Below are positions 36,692-46,860 of a stretch of DNA of 64,000 bases, one piece after another (position 1 is the first letter of the stretch; each line of letters opens with the position of its first letter). The stretch comes from Nonomuraea candida. GTDB lineage: Bacteria > Actinomycetota > Actinomycetes > Streptosporangiales > Streptosporangiaceae. The position numbers and the translations under genes are program-made. The notes under the pieces are model-generated. The model worked only from the letters and a program-made list of their open reading frames with translations, had not been told where the DNA came from and did not search any database. The stretch spans positions 62,001 through 126,000 of the forward strand of contig NZ_JOAG01000018.1 of NCBI RefSeq assembly GCF_000725485.1. Reading direction: 5' to 3'.

Positions 36692-37714
36692 ATGACATTC
36701 GGACGGGTGGTCGCGGCAGCGGCCCTCTTGGCGGTCGCGACCGCGTGCGGCTCAGGCACCACGACGGCAGGAGGAGGCGGTGGCGGAAAGGTCGGCATCG
36801 ACCACCCGCGCGCCGACTCCGACTTCTGGAACTCCTACATCAAATACGTCCCGCAGATGGCCGGCGAGCTCAAGGTGGACCTCATGCCCGCCACGAACTC
36901 CCAGAACGACGTGGCCAAGCTGGTCAACAACGTGCAGGCGCTGACCGGCCAGGGCGCCAAGGTCATCGTCATGGCCCCACAGGACACCGGCGCCATCGCC
37001 AACACCCTCCAGCAACTGGAGAACAAGAAGATCCCCGTCGTCACCGTCGACACCCGTCCCGACAAGGGCAAGGTCTACATGGTCGTACGCGCCGACAACC
37101 GCGCGTACGGCACCAAGGCGTGCGAGTTCCTCGGCGAGAAGCTCGGCGGCAAGGGCAAGGTCGTGCAGCTCCAGGGCGCGCTCAGCTCGATCAACGGCCG
37201 TGACAGGTCGGAGGCGTTCCTGGAGTGCATGAAGACGAAGTTCCCCGGCATCACGGTCTTCAGCGAGCCGACCGAGTGGGAGGGCAGCAAGGCCGCGTCC
37301 ATGCTGCAGACCCGCCTGGAGCAGAACCCCGACGTCAAGGGCATCTACATGCACGCGGGCGGCGTGCACCTGGCGCCGACGTTGCAGGTGCTCAAGCAGA
37401 AGGGCCTGCTGGTCCCGCCGGAGGACCCCAAGCACGTCTTCGTGATCTCCAATGACGGCATTCCGCAGGAGTTCGAGGCGATCCGCAAGGGCGACATCGA
37501 CGCGACGGTCTCGCAACCGGCCGACCTGTACGCCAGGTACGCCCTCTTCTACGCCAAGGCCGCGGCCGACGGCAAGACGTTCAAACCCGGTCCCACCGAC
37601 CACGACAGCACGATCATCCAGCTGCCGAACGGCCTGGAGGACCAGCTCCCCGCGCCGCTGGTGACCAAGGAGAACGTCGACGACCAGGCCCTCTGGGGCA
37701 ACCAGGTCAAGTAG
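36692..37714 (+). CDS. Sugar ABC transporter substrate-binding lipoprotein (fucose operon)
   Basis: 340 residues from ATG at 36692 (AAGGAAGG upstream). Signal peptide with lipobox around Cys19 (LLAVATACGSG), a Gly-rich tether, then a periplasmic-binding-protein fold (KVGIDHPRADSDFWNSYIKY, GAKVIVMAPQDTGAIAN, KKIPVVTVDTRPD). Family of ribose/rhamnose-type sugar-binding proteins. Context indicates L-fucose or a similar 6-deoxy or aldohexose sugar. Its stop abuts the ATPase start directly. Confidence 0.9.
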   Translation: MTFGRVVAAAALLAVATACGSGTTTAGGGGGGKVGIDHPRADSDFWNSYIKYVPQMAGELKVDLMPATNSQNDVAKLVNNVQALTGQGAKVIVMAPQDTGAIANTLQQLENKKIPVVTVDTRPDKGKVYMVVRADNRAYGTKACEFLGEKLGGKGKVVQLQGALSSINGRDRSEAFLECMKTKFPGITVFSEPTEWEGSKAASMLQTRLEQNPDVKGIYMHAGGVHLAPTLQVLKQKGLLVPPEDPKHVFVISNDGIPQEFEAIRKGDIDATVSQPADLYARYALFYAKAAADGKTFKPGPTDHDSTIIQLPNGLEDQLPAPLVTKENVDDQALWGNQVK

Positions 37715-39196
37715 ATGAGCACGCACGTCGAAGCCACAGGCGTCGTCAAGCGCTTCGGCCCCACCACCGCGCTGAATGGCGCCCGGATCGCGATCGCGGA
37801 GGGCGAGACCCACGCCCTGGTCGGCAGGAACGGCGCGGGGAAGTCCACGCTGGTGTCGATCCTCACCGGGCTGCAGCGGCCGGACGAGGGCGAGGTGCGG
37901 TTCGCGGGACGGCCCGCGCCCGCGCTGGCCGACCGTGACGCGTGGCGGCGGCTGGTGGCCTGCGTCTACCAGAAGTCCACGATCATCCCGGCGCTCACGG
38001 TCGCCGAGAACCTGTTCCTCAACCGCCAGTCGGCCAGGGGCGCCACGATCAACTGGCGGGCGCTGCGGGCCAAGGCGCGCGACCTGCTGGACACCTACGA
38101 GGTGGACGTGGACGCGCGGGCGCTGGCCGGGGACCTGAGCGTGGAGCAGCGCCAGCTCGTCGAGATCGCGCGGGCGCTGTCGTTCGGGGCCAGGTTCATC
38201 ATCCTCGACGAGCCGACCGCCCGGCTGGACGGCCCGGCCATCGAGCGCCTGTTCACGCGCATGCAGTCGCTGCGCGAGCAGGGCGTCACCATGATGTACA
38301 TCTCCCACCACCTCGACGAGGTCTACGAGATCTGCCAGAGCGTCACGGTCTTCCGCGACGCCCGGCACGTCACCACCAGGCCGGTCGCCGACCTGCCGCA
38401 CGACGAGCTGGTGGCCGCGATGACCGGCGAGGCCACGGCCGCGTACGAGGCGCGCGAGCACACGCCCGGCGAGCGCGTCGTGCTGCGCGGCGCCGGCCTG
38501 TCGCTGGCGGGCCGCTACACCGCCGTGGACCTCACGGTCAGGGAGGGCGAGGTCGTCGGGCTGGCGGGCTCCGCGAGCAGCGGCAAGGTCGGCCTGGCCG
38601 AGACCCTGGTCGGGCTGCGCAGGCCCGACACCGGCCACGTGGAGGTCAACGGCGTGCGGGTGAGGCCCGGCGACGTGCCCGCGGCGCTGCGGGCCGGGCT
38701 CGGGTTCGTGCCCGAGGACCGCCACCACGAGGGCTTCGTCCCGCTGCTGTCGGTGGGGGAGAACGCCACGTTCCCCATCGCCCGCAAGCTGGGCCGCTAC
38801 GGGGTGGTCTCCCCGGCCCGGCGGCGCGCCAAGGCCGGCGAGCTGATCGCGGCCCTGGACATCAAGACGGAGGGTCCCGACCAGCCCGTCGGTGACCTGT
38901 CCGGGGGCAACGCGCAGAAGGTGGTCTTCGCCCGCGCGCTCGTGGACGACCCGACCGTGCTGGTGGTGATCAACCCGACCGCCGGGGTCGACGTCAAGGC
39001 CAAGCAGGCGCTGCTCGGCGCCGTCGAGGACGCGGTCGAGCGCGGCGCGGGGGCCGTGGTGGTCTCCGACGAGCTGGACGACCTGCGCATTTGTGACCGG
39101 GTGCTGGTGATGTTCCACGGCAGGGTCGTCAAGGACGTGCCGCGGGGCTGGACCGACCACGAGCTCGTGGCCGTGATGGAAGGCATGGAAGAGTGA
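37715..39196 (+). CDS. Sugar ABC transporter ATP-binding protein with altered second Walker B
   Basis: 493 residues, two NBDs. First: Walker A GRNGAGKSTLVSI, signature replaced by LSVEQRQ, Walker B FIILDEPTARLD. Second: degenerate Walker A (SASSGKVGLAE), an intact signature LSGGNAQKV, but Walker B reads VLVVINPTAGVD, so the usual Asp-Glu pair is Ile-Asn. A catalytic Glu is therefore missing at the second site; related sugar transporters show similar changes. It starts at the base after the binding-protein stop and overlaps the permease by GTGA. Confidence 0.9.
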   Translation: MSTHVEATGVVKRFGPTTALNGARIAIAEGETHALVGRNGAGKSTLVSILTGLQRPDEGEVRFAGRPAPALADRDAWRRLVACVYQKSTIIPALTVAENLFLNRQSARGATINWRALRAKARDLLDTYEVDVDARALAGDLSVEQRQLVEIARALSFGARFIILDEPTARLDGPAIERLFTRMQSLREQGVTMMYISHHLDEVYEICQSVTVFRDARHVTTRPVADLPHDELVAAMTGEATAAYEAREHTPGERVVLRGAGLSLAGRYTAVDLTVREGEVVGLAGSASSGKVGLAETLVGLRRPDTGHVEVNGVRVRPGDVPAALRAGLGFVPEDRHHEGFVPLLSVGENATFPIARKLGRYGVVSPARRRAKAGELIAALDIKTEGPDQPVGDLSGGNAQKVVFARALVDDPTVLVVINPTAGVDVKAKQALLGAVEDAVERGAGAVVVSDELDDLRICDRVLVMFHGRVVKDVPRGWTDHELVAVMEGMEE

Positions 39197-40182
39197 CCAC
39201 ATTGACTGCGCCGGCCCCCCGGGTGCGGCTGGCCAGGTTCCGCGACCTGACCCTGGTGCCGGTGATCGTGCTGCTGCTCGTCGTCGGCGCGATCCTCGAC
39301 CCGACGTTCCTGACGGCGGGCAACCTGACGAACGTGCTCCAGCAGCAGTCGGCGATCTCGCTGCTGGTGCTGGCCGAGGCGATGATCCTGATCGCCGGCA
39401 AGTTCGACCTGTCGCTGGAGTCCACGGTCGGCACCGCGCCCGCGATCGCGGTGATGCTGGTCGTGCCCGCGGCGGCGGGCGGCTTCGGCATCGGGCTGCC
39501 GGGGGCGCTGGTGATCCCGCTGGCCCTGCTCATCGGGGCGGCGATCGGGGCGTTCAACGGCTTCCTGATCATCAGGTTCCAGCTGTCGGCGTTCATCGTC
39601 ACGCTGGCCATGCTGATCATCGTGCACGGCTTCCTCCAGGGACCCACCGAGGGCAAGACGCTCTTCGAGCTCCCCGACTCGATCCTCTACCTGGGCAGCG
39701 CCATCTGGCTCGGCCTGCCCGCGGCGATCTGGATCGCCGGGGCGCTGTTCGCGGCGGGCATCTTCGGCCTCGGCTACCTGCGGCTCGGCCGCTCCCTGTA
39801 CGCGATCGGCGGCAACATCGACGCGGCCCGCGCCGCCGGCATCCGGGTGGACCGCATCCTGTACGGCGCGTTCATCCTGGGCGGCACGCTGGCCGCGCTG
39901 GCCGGCATCCTGGAGACCGGCCGCCTCGGCGCGATCGGCAACAACCAGGGAGTCGGCTGGATCTTCATGGTGTTCGCCGCGGCCGTGATCGGCGGTGTCA
40001 GCATGGACGGCGGGAAGGGCACGATCCTCGGCGCGCTCACCGGCGTGCTGGTGATCGGCCTCGTGCAGAACATCCTCACCCTCATCGGCGTCTCAGGCTT
40101 CTGGCAGCCGGTCATCTACGGCTCGATCATCCTCATCGCCCTGATGATCAGCCGGATCGCCGGCGGAAAGGCACAGGATTGA
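39193..40182 (+). CDS. Sugar ABC transporter permease (CUT2 type)
   Basis: 329 residues from GTG at 39193. Multiple membrane segments and BPD_transp_2 marks: MILIAGKFDLSLESTVG near residue 70 and AIGGNIDAARAAGIRVDR near 205. It is the membrane channel for the fucose-operon importer; coupled to the ATPase and to the aldo/keto reductase gene by short overlaps. Confidence 0.9.
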   Translation: MTTLTAPAPRVRLARFRDLTLVPVIVLLLVVGAILDPTFLTAGNLTNVLQQQSAISLLVLAEAMILIAGKFDLSLESTVGTAPAIAVMLVVPAAAGGFGIGLPGALVIPLALLIGAAIGAFNGFLIIRFQLSAFIVTLAMLIIVHGFLQGPTEGKTLFELPDSILYLGSAIWLGLPAAIWIAGALFAAGIFGLGYLRLGRSLYAIGGNIDAARAAGIRVDRILYGAFILGGTLAALAGILETGRLGAIGNNQGVGWIFMVFAAAVIGGVSMDGGKGTILGALTGVLVIGLVQNILTLIGVSGFWQPVIYGSIILIALMISRIAGGKAQD

Positions 40183-41126
40183 TGGACCGGCCGACCCCTC
40201 TCGACCTGCCCCGTCACGGCTTCGGCGGCGCCCCGATCGGCAACCTCTACGACGAGGTGGCCGAGGAGCAGGCCCGCGCCACGGTGGACGCCGCCTGGGA
40301 GAGCGGGGTTCGCCTGTACGACACCGCCCCCCACTACGGCCTGGGCCTGTCGGAGCGCCGCCTGGGCGCGGCGCTGCGCGACCGCACGGGCTACGTCCTG
40401 TCCACGAAGGTCGGCCGCCTGCTGCGGCCCAGGGCGTCGGGGAACGGTCGCGACGACGACGTCTTCGAGGTGGCGGGCGACCTGGAGCGGGTGTGGGACT
40501 TCTCGGGCGACGGCGTGCGCGCGTCCCTGGAGGAGTCCCTGGCACGCCTCGGCCTGCCGGCCGTGGACATCGCGCTCATCCACGACCCCGACGACCACGT
40601 GGAGCAGGCGATCGCGGAGGCGTACCCGGCGCTGGCCGAGCTGCGCGCCGAGGGGCGGGTGCGCGCGATCGGCGTCGGGATGAACCAGTGGCAGGCGCCG
40701 CTGCGCTTCGTCAGGGAGACCGGCATCGACGTCGTCATGCTCGCGGGCCGCTACACCCTGCTCGACCAGTCGGGCCGCTCCTTCCTCGACGAATGCGCCG
40801 AGCGGGGCGTCCGGGTGCTGGCGGCCGGGGTGTTCAACAGCGGCATCCTGGCCACGCACGAGCCGTCGGGCACCTACGACTACCAGCCGGCGCCGGCGGA
40901 GCTGCTGGACCGCGCGGCCCGCATCGCCCGCCTCTGCGAGCGCCACGGCGTCACCCTGCCGCACGCCGCCATGGCCTTCCCCCTGCGCCATCCGGCCGTC
41001 GCCACGATCGTCCTGGGCGCGCGCACCCCGGAGGAGGTCACCAGGAACGCCACCCTGTGCTCCCGGCCGGTGCCGGATACTCTCTGGGAGGACCTGACAT
41101 CACAGGGCCTGCTCCCGGTGCCGTAG
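40182..41126 (+). CDS. Aldo/keto reductase, probable L-fucose (D-threo-aldose) 1-dehydrogenase
   Basis: 314 residues from ATG at 40182, overlapping the permease stop by one base. AKR tetrad elements: Asp and Tyr in GVRLYDTAPHYGLGLSE, Lys in YVLSTKVGRLL, His in IALIHDPDD. The arrangement and VFNSGILA match D-threo-aldose 1-dehydrogenases, which oxidise L-fucose to L-fucono-lactone, the first step of the pathway the neighbours complete. A lactonase gene is not found in the cluster. Last gene of the operon, followed by tandem repeats. Confidence 0.87.
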   Translation: MDRPTPLDLPRHGFGGAPIGNLYDEVAEEQARATVDAAWESGVRLYDTAPHYGLGLSERRLGAALRDRTGYVLSTKVGRLLRPRASGNGRDDDVFEVAGDLERVWDFSGDGVRASLEESLARLGLPAVDIALIHDPDDHVEQAIAEAYPALAELRAEGRVRAIGVGMNQWQAPLRFVRETGIDVVMLAGRYTLLDQSGRSFLDECAERGVRVLAAGVFNSGILATHEPSGTYDYQPAPAELLDRAARIARLCERHGVTLPHAAMAFPLRHPAVATIVLGARTPEEVTRNATLCSRPVPDTLWEDLTSQGLLPVP

Positions 41127-41154
41127 CCCCAGCAGGACACGCGTCCGTGGCGCG

Positions 41155-41271
41155 ATGGTCGCCGGGGTCGTGACCACATGGCCGCTGGGGTCATGACCAC
41201 ATGGCCGCCGGGGTCGTGACCACATGGTCGCCGGGTGCGTGGCCAATCAGTCGCTGGGGGCCATGACCAAT
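41155..41271. repeat. 23-bp tandem repeat, five imperfect copies
   Basis: Units of the type ATGGCCGCCGGGGTCGTGACC plus AC repeat head to tail between the aldo/keto reductase stop and the convergent LigD-like gene. The first three are nearly identical and the last two have drifted. Confidence 0.85.
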
Positions 41272-41362
41272 GGGCCGCCGATCTTATGGCTGTTCGGTCG
41301 TGGGGGCGTGAGGGCTGGGTGGTGGGTGCGCGCTCTGCCGGACGCGTCGGCCGGCGGGGTGG

Positions 41363-42316
41363 TCAGGAGGGGATGAAGAGCCAGGACTTGGAGGGGCCGG
41401 GTTCGTACGGGGAGTCGAGGCGTTTGGCGACCACCCCCGGCAGGCCCTGCTCGCGCGCCGCCTGCCGCACCGGCCCCGCCTCGCCGGGCCACGACGGGGC
41501 CGTCTGCCAGCGGGCGCCCGTCAGCTCCAGTGCCTCCAGGGCCGCCCGCCGCGCCTCGTACGGCTCGCCGAGCAGGGACCGGCCGTCGTCGTAGAGCAGG
41601 TCGTAGAAGATGAGCAGCTCCGCGCCGCCGAGCCTGGCCACCTCCCCGTCCAGCACGGCCGTGCGGCTGCCGAACGACTCCGCCAGCTCGCGCAGCCACG
41701 GGTGCTCGCGGGCCGCCTCGGTACGGCCGCCGTCGATGGGGACCAGCAGCCGGCGCCCGCCCCAGGCGAACTCGAAGGCGTAGGCCGGGGCGTCCCTCGG
41801 CGGCCGGGCGCGCTCGGTGGGGAGCATGGGCCGCACGGACGGGAACGGCTCGCGGACGGCCGCGCCCATGCGGTGGATCATCCAGTTCTTGCCGCGCGTC
41901 CGGAACAGCACGAACCGCCCCGAGGAGCGCGCGCCGTGCAGGACGAACTTGACCTCGCGCTCCGACCACTTCTCCACGTCGTACGTGCCGGTGTCCCAGA
42001 CGGTCATGGTGCCGCCGCCGTACTCGCCCCTGGGGATCTCGCCGTGGAAGGTGAGGTACTCCATCGGATGGTCCTCGGTGCGCACGGCCAGGTGGTTGGT
42101 GCCGGGGTCGGCGGGCAGGCCCTTGGGGACGGCCCAGGAGACGAGCACGCCGTCGCGTTCGAGGCGCAGGTCCCAGTGCAGCGACCGGGCGTGGTGCTCC
42201 TGGATGACGAACGCGTTGCCGCCGGTGGAGGGGGCGGGGACGGGGGTGTCGGGGACGGGCTCGGGGGTGCGGTTCGGGTCGCGCTTGCTCCGGTATTTCT
42301 CCAGTTTGTCGGGCAC
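41363..42316 (-). CDS. LigD-like 3'-phosphoesterase with a degenerate ligase domain
   Basis: 317 residues. Residues 30-150 are a DNA ligase D phosphoesterase domain (VIQEHHARSLHWDLRLERDG, DHPMEYLTFHGEIPRGEYGG), with the His/Asp/Glu residues of the 3'-end-processing site. Residues 170-317 resemble the adenylation domain (AVLDGEVARL, LLIFYDLLYDD, GVVAKRLDSPYEPG), but motif I, normally EVKWDGYR with the AMP-accepting Lys, reads EFAWGGRR, and the motif V Lys is lost at the C-terminus (SWLFIPS). It probably trims 3' ends but cannot ligate. No polymerase domain or Ku gene adjoins. Confidence 0.82.
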   Translation of the reverse strand: MPDKLEKYRSKRDPNRTPEPVPDTPVPAPSTGGNAFVIQEHHARSLHWDLRLERDGVLVSWAVPKGLPADPGTNHLAVRTEDHPMEYLTFHGEIPRGEYGGGTMTVWDTGTYDVEKWSEREVKFVLHGARSSGRFVLFRTRGKNWMIHRMGAAVREPFPSVRPMLPTERARPPRDAPAYAFEFAWGGRRLLVPIDGGRTEAAREHPWLRELAESFGSRTAVLDGEVARLGGAELLIFYDLLYDDGRSLLGEPYEARRAALEALELTGARWQTAPSWPGEAGPVRQAAREQGLPGVVAKRLDSPYEPGPSKSWLFIPS

Positions 42317-42397
42317 ATGACCCGTACTACCCGCTGCCGCCGCCCCTGATCGCCGCCTCCGGGGGTGTGCCGGAAGTCCTCCGACCTGTCAGGGCGA

Positions 42398-43078
42398 TCA
42401 GTCCAGCTCCAGCGCCTTGCGCAGCCACGACTCCACGCCCGCGACGTGCACGGTCGCCCAGGCGCGGGCGACGTCGGGCTGGCGGGCGGCGATGGCCTCG
42501 TAGATCGCGGTGTGCTGCTCGCGCGTCTTCTCCATCGCCCCCGCCTGCGTCAGGCCGCGCCAGATCCTGGCCCGGGTGGTCGGGCCGGACAGGCTCTCGA
42601 TGAACGAGCACAGCACGCTGTTGCCCGAGCCCTGCGCGATCCGCAGGTGGAACTTCAGGTCGTTGGCGACCAGCTCCTCGATCGTCGGCTGCTCGGGCAG
42701 CGACTCCAGGATCACCCGCAGGTCCTCGACGTCGGCGTCGCTCATCTGCTCGGTGGCCATCGCGGTGGCGGCCGGCTCCAGGATCCTGCGCACCTCGAAG
42801 AACTGGATCACCGTGTCGTCGCGGTGCAGGTCGAGCACGAAGGACATGGTGTCGAGCAGCAGGCGCGGCTCCAGGCTGGTGACGTAGGTGCCGTCGCCCT
42901 GCCGCACGTCGAGCACGTTGATCAGCGACAACGCGCGCACGGCCTCGCGCAGCGAGTTGCGCGACAGCCCCAGCCGCTCGGCGAGGTCGGCCTCCTTGGG
43001 CAGCCGGTCGCCGGGGGCGAGCTCGCCGGAGAGGATCATCTGCTTGATCTTGTTGATGGCCGCGTCGGTGACCGCCAC
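42398..43078 (-). CDS. FadR-subfamily GntR regulator, probable fucose-operon repressor
   Basis: 226 residues from GTG at 43078, chosen for AGGGAG six bases upstream; an ATG at 43096 lies inside a palindrome and would add six residues. N-terminal winged helix (GDRLPKEADLAERLGLSRNSLREAVRAL), C-terminal FCD helical domain with metal-ligand-type residues (FFEVRRILEPAA, NDLKFHLRIAQGSGN, EQHTAIYEAI). The same 19-bp operator occurs at its own promoter and before the fucose operon at 33533, so it probably represses both and is released by a sugar acid such as L-fuconate (inference). Confidence 0.87.
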   Translation of the reverse strand: MAVTDAAINKIKQMILSGELAPGDRLPKEADLAERLGLSRNSLREAVRALSLINVLDVRQGDGTYVTSLEPRLLLDTMSFVLDLHRDDTVIQFFEVRRILEPAATAMATEQMSDADVEDLRVILESLPEQPTIEELVANDLKFHLRIAQGSGNSVLCSFIESLSGPTTRARIWRGLTQAGAMEKTREQHTAIYEAIAARQPDVARAWATVHVAGVESWLRKALELD

Positions 43079-43088
43079 ACTCTTCTCC

Positions 43089-43107
43089 CTAGACATCGGA
43101 TGTCTAG
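43089..43107. promoter_or_regulatory. Perfect 19-bp palindrome at the FadR-type gene
   Basis: CTAGACATC-G-GATGTCTAG, nine-base arms around one base, directly upstream of the GTG start and its ribosome site and overlapping the 3' end of the preceding MBL gene. Candidate autoregulatory operator. Confidence 0.75.
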
Positions 43108-44126
43108 GAGTCTAGAGCGTGGAAGCGGACCGGATCGACAGCCGCCAGGCGGCGCACCTGTCCCCGGGCCTCCAGGGCGCGCAGGTGGGCCGCCGCCTCG
43201 CCGGCCGCCATGCCTCTCAGCATGGGCGACAGCTCCTCCCACGGCCTGTTCCACGTCATCATCGCGGCGACCTCCCAGATGGTCAGCGGCCGCGGCCGCC
43301 GGGACAGGAGGGCGCGCAGCCGTTCGAGCTTCTCCTCGTGATGGTGGCGGATCTCGGCCGCGCGTGCCGCCACATCAGGAAATATCCACTCATGGGCGGG
43401 GAGGGCGTCCAGCGGGCCCAGGCCGCTCACGCGGTCCAGCGACTCCAGGAAGTCGCCCAGCGGATCGACGTCGTCGCGGTCGTAGGGATAGATCCCGATG
43501 TGCGGGGTGATCCCGGGCAGGACGTGGTCGCCGGTGAACAGCCGGTCGGCGTCCTCCAGGTGCAGGCAGATGTGCCCCGGCGTGTGCCCGGGGGTGTGCA
43601 CGGCGCGCAGCTTGCGGCCCGGCAGGTCCACCAGGTCGCCGTCACGCAGCTCCCGGTCGGGCGGCGCGGGCGGGTCGGGCCGGGCGCCCATCGCCTGCCC
43701 GGCCTCGGCGGGGTCGGCGCCCGCCCGCCTGAGCATGTCGGCCTGGAAGTCGTCGTGGGCCTCGGCGGCGTACTCGGCCATGAGCCTGACCAGCGCCGCG
43801 TCGTGCTCGTGCATGGCGATCCAGGCGCCGGACGCCTCCTTGACGCGCCCGGCCAGGCCGGCGTGGTCGGGATGGAAATGGGTGACGACCACCCCGCGCA
43901 CCGCGCTCACGTCGAGCCCGAGCGCCGCGAGGCCGCCGCTGAGCGCCTGCCACGCGTCGGGGTGGTTCCAGCCGGCGTCGACCAGGACGGGGCCTGCCGG
44001 GGACTCGACGGCGTAGACCAGCGTGTAGCCCAGCGGGTTGCCCGGTATCGGCACCGGCACGCTGCACACCCCGCCGCCGAGTTCCTGCGGCCGCTGCTCC
44101 GCGTACGGCCTGCGCCTGGTCTTCAT
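43104..44126 (-). CDS. MBL-fold metallo-hydrolase (paralogue of 10206-11264)
   Basis: 340 residues from ATG at 44126. Metal motif THFHPDHAGLAGR, later ligands in TPGHTPGHICL and FTGDHVLPG, and a LACTB2-like winged-helix tail (MTWNRPWEELSPMLRG). It shares the opening SVPVPIPGNPLGYTLVYA with the other copy (SIPVPIPINPLRYVLVYA). It lies 49 bases after fadA5 on the same strand and is likely co-transcribed with it. A thioesterase- or lactonase-type role in sterol catabolism is plausible but unproven. Confidence 0.85.
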   Translation of the reverse strand: MKTRRRPYAEQRPQELGGGVCSVPVPIPGNPLGYTLVYAVESPAGPVLVDAGWNHPDAWQALSGGLAALGLDVSAVRGVVVTHFHPDHAGLAGRVKEASGAWIAMHEHDAALVRLMAEYAAEAHDDFQADMLRRAGADPAEAGQAMGARPDPPAPPDRELRDGDLVDLPGRKLRAVHTPGHTPGHICLHLEDADRLFTGDHVLPGITPHIGIYPYDRDDVDPLGDFLESLDRVSGLGPLDALPAHEWIFPDVAARAAEIRHHHEEKLERLRALLSRRPRPLTIWEVAAMMTWNRPWEELSPMLRGMAAGEAAAHLRALEARGQVRRLAAVDPVRFHALDS

Positions 44127-44175
44127 ACGGCCCCCCGAAGTGTTCTGATGGCGAAGACGGCGACCGGCTACCCGG

Positions 44176-46332
<2,157 letters not shown>

Positions 46333-46832
46333 GCCTCCTGTATAGCCGCACGCACCGACAGAACCGCAAAACCTTTACCTCGGCCCTTTTCCGCCGTCGC
46401 CGCGTCCCTTTCCCCCCGTTGCCGCGTCTCTGTCCCGCCGTCGCCGCGTCTCTGTCCCGCCGTCGTCACGTCTGTGTTCCTCCTTCCTGTACGGCTTCGC
46501 CACCTTGCCCGCCACCCGCCGCACTCCGGCTGAGGACCTTCCAGGAACACGCCCGCTGACCCTTCAGTGGTCGCCCGCCGCAACGCGCGCACTGTGGGCC
46601 GTCCGCGTGGCCGAGCGCTTCCCGACGGGGGACCGGCACCGCATACGCAGGAAGGGGCCGGCCTCAGTGAGAAGGACCAAACGGCCGGCGGGAGGGGCGG
46701 AAGACCGGGCGCCGGCGTGAGGAGCGGGCAGGAGGGGCGGGGGCGAAGAAGGCGGGAGGAATCAGATGTCGGAGAGGAGGCGGGAGAGGTCAGACGTCCT
46801 GGCCACCCCTGTCGGAGAGGAGGCGGGAGAGG
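46333..46832. other. 500-base gene-free stretch between the sigma and kstR genes
   Basis: No supported gene. The left part (46387-46474) is a 22-bp imperfect tandem repeat of the type CCGCCGTCGCCGCGTCTCTG; the right part (46761-46832) repeats the 3' end of kstR. The middle shows nothing I recognise; the sigma-gene promoter should lie just right of 46332. Confidence 0.6.
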
Positions 46833-46860
46833 TCAGATGTCGGAGAGGAGGCGGGTGGCG
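46761..46860. repeat. Repeated copies of the kstR 3' end
   Basis: TCAGATGTCGGAGAGGAGGC, which contains the complement of the kstR stop and last codons (46833 onward), recurs at 46761 and in a shortened form (GTCGGAGAGGAGGCGGGAGA) at 46809. Thus the gene's tail is present about three times in tandem. Confidence 0.75.

Noticed and set aside
36752..39202. An 816-codon minus-strand frame opposite the fucose ABC genes
   Set aside because: Mirror of three convincing overlapping genes; no ribosome site or family resemblance.
46505..46720. A 71-codon plus-strand frame between the sigma and kstR genes
   Set aside because: No ribosome site, no family resemblance, lies in repeat-rich DNA.
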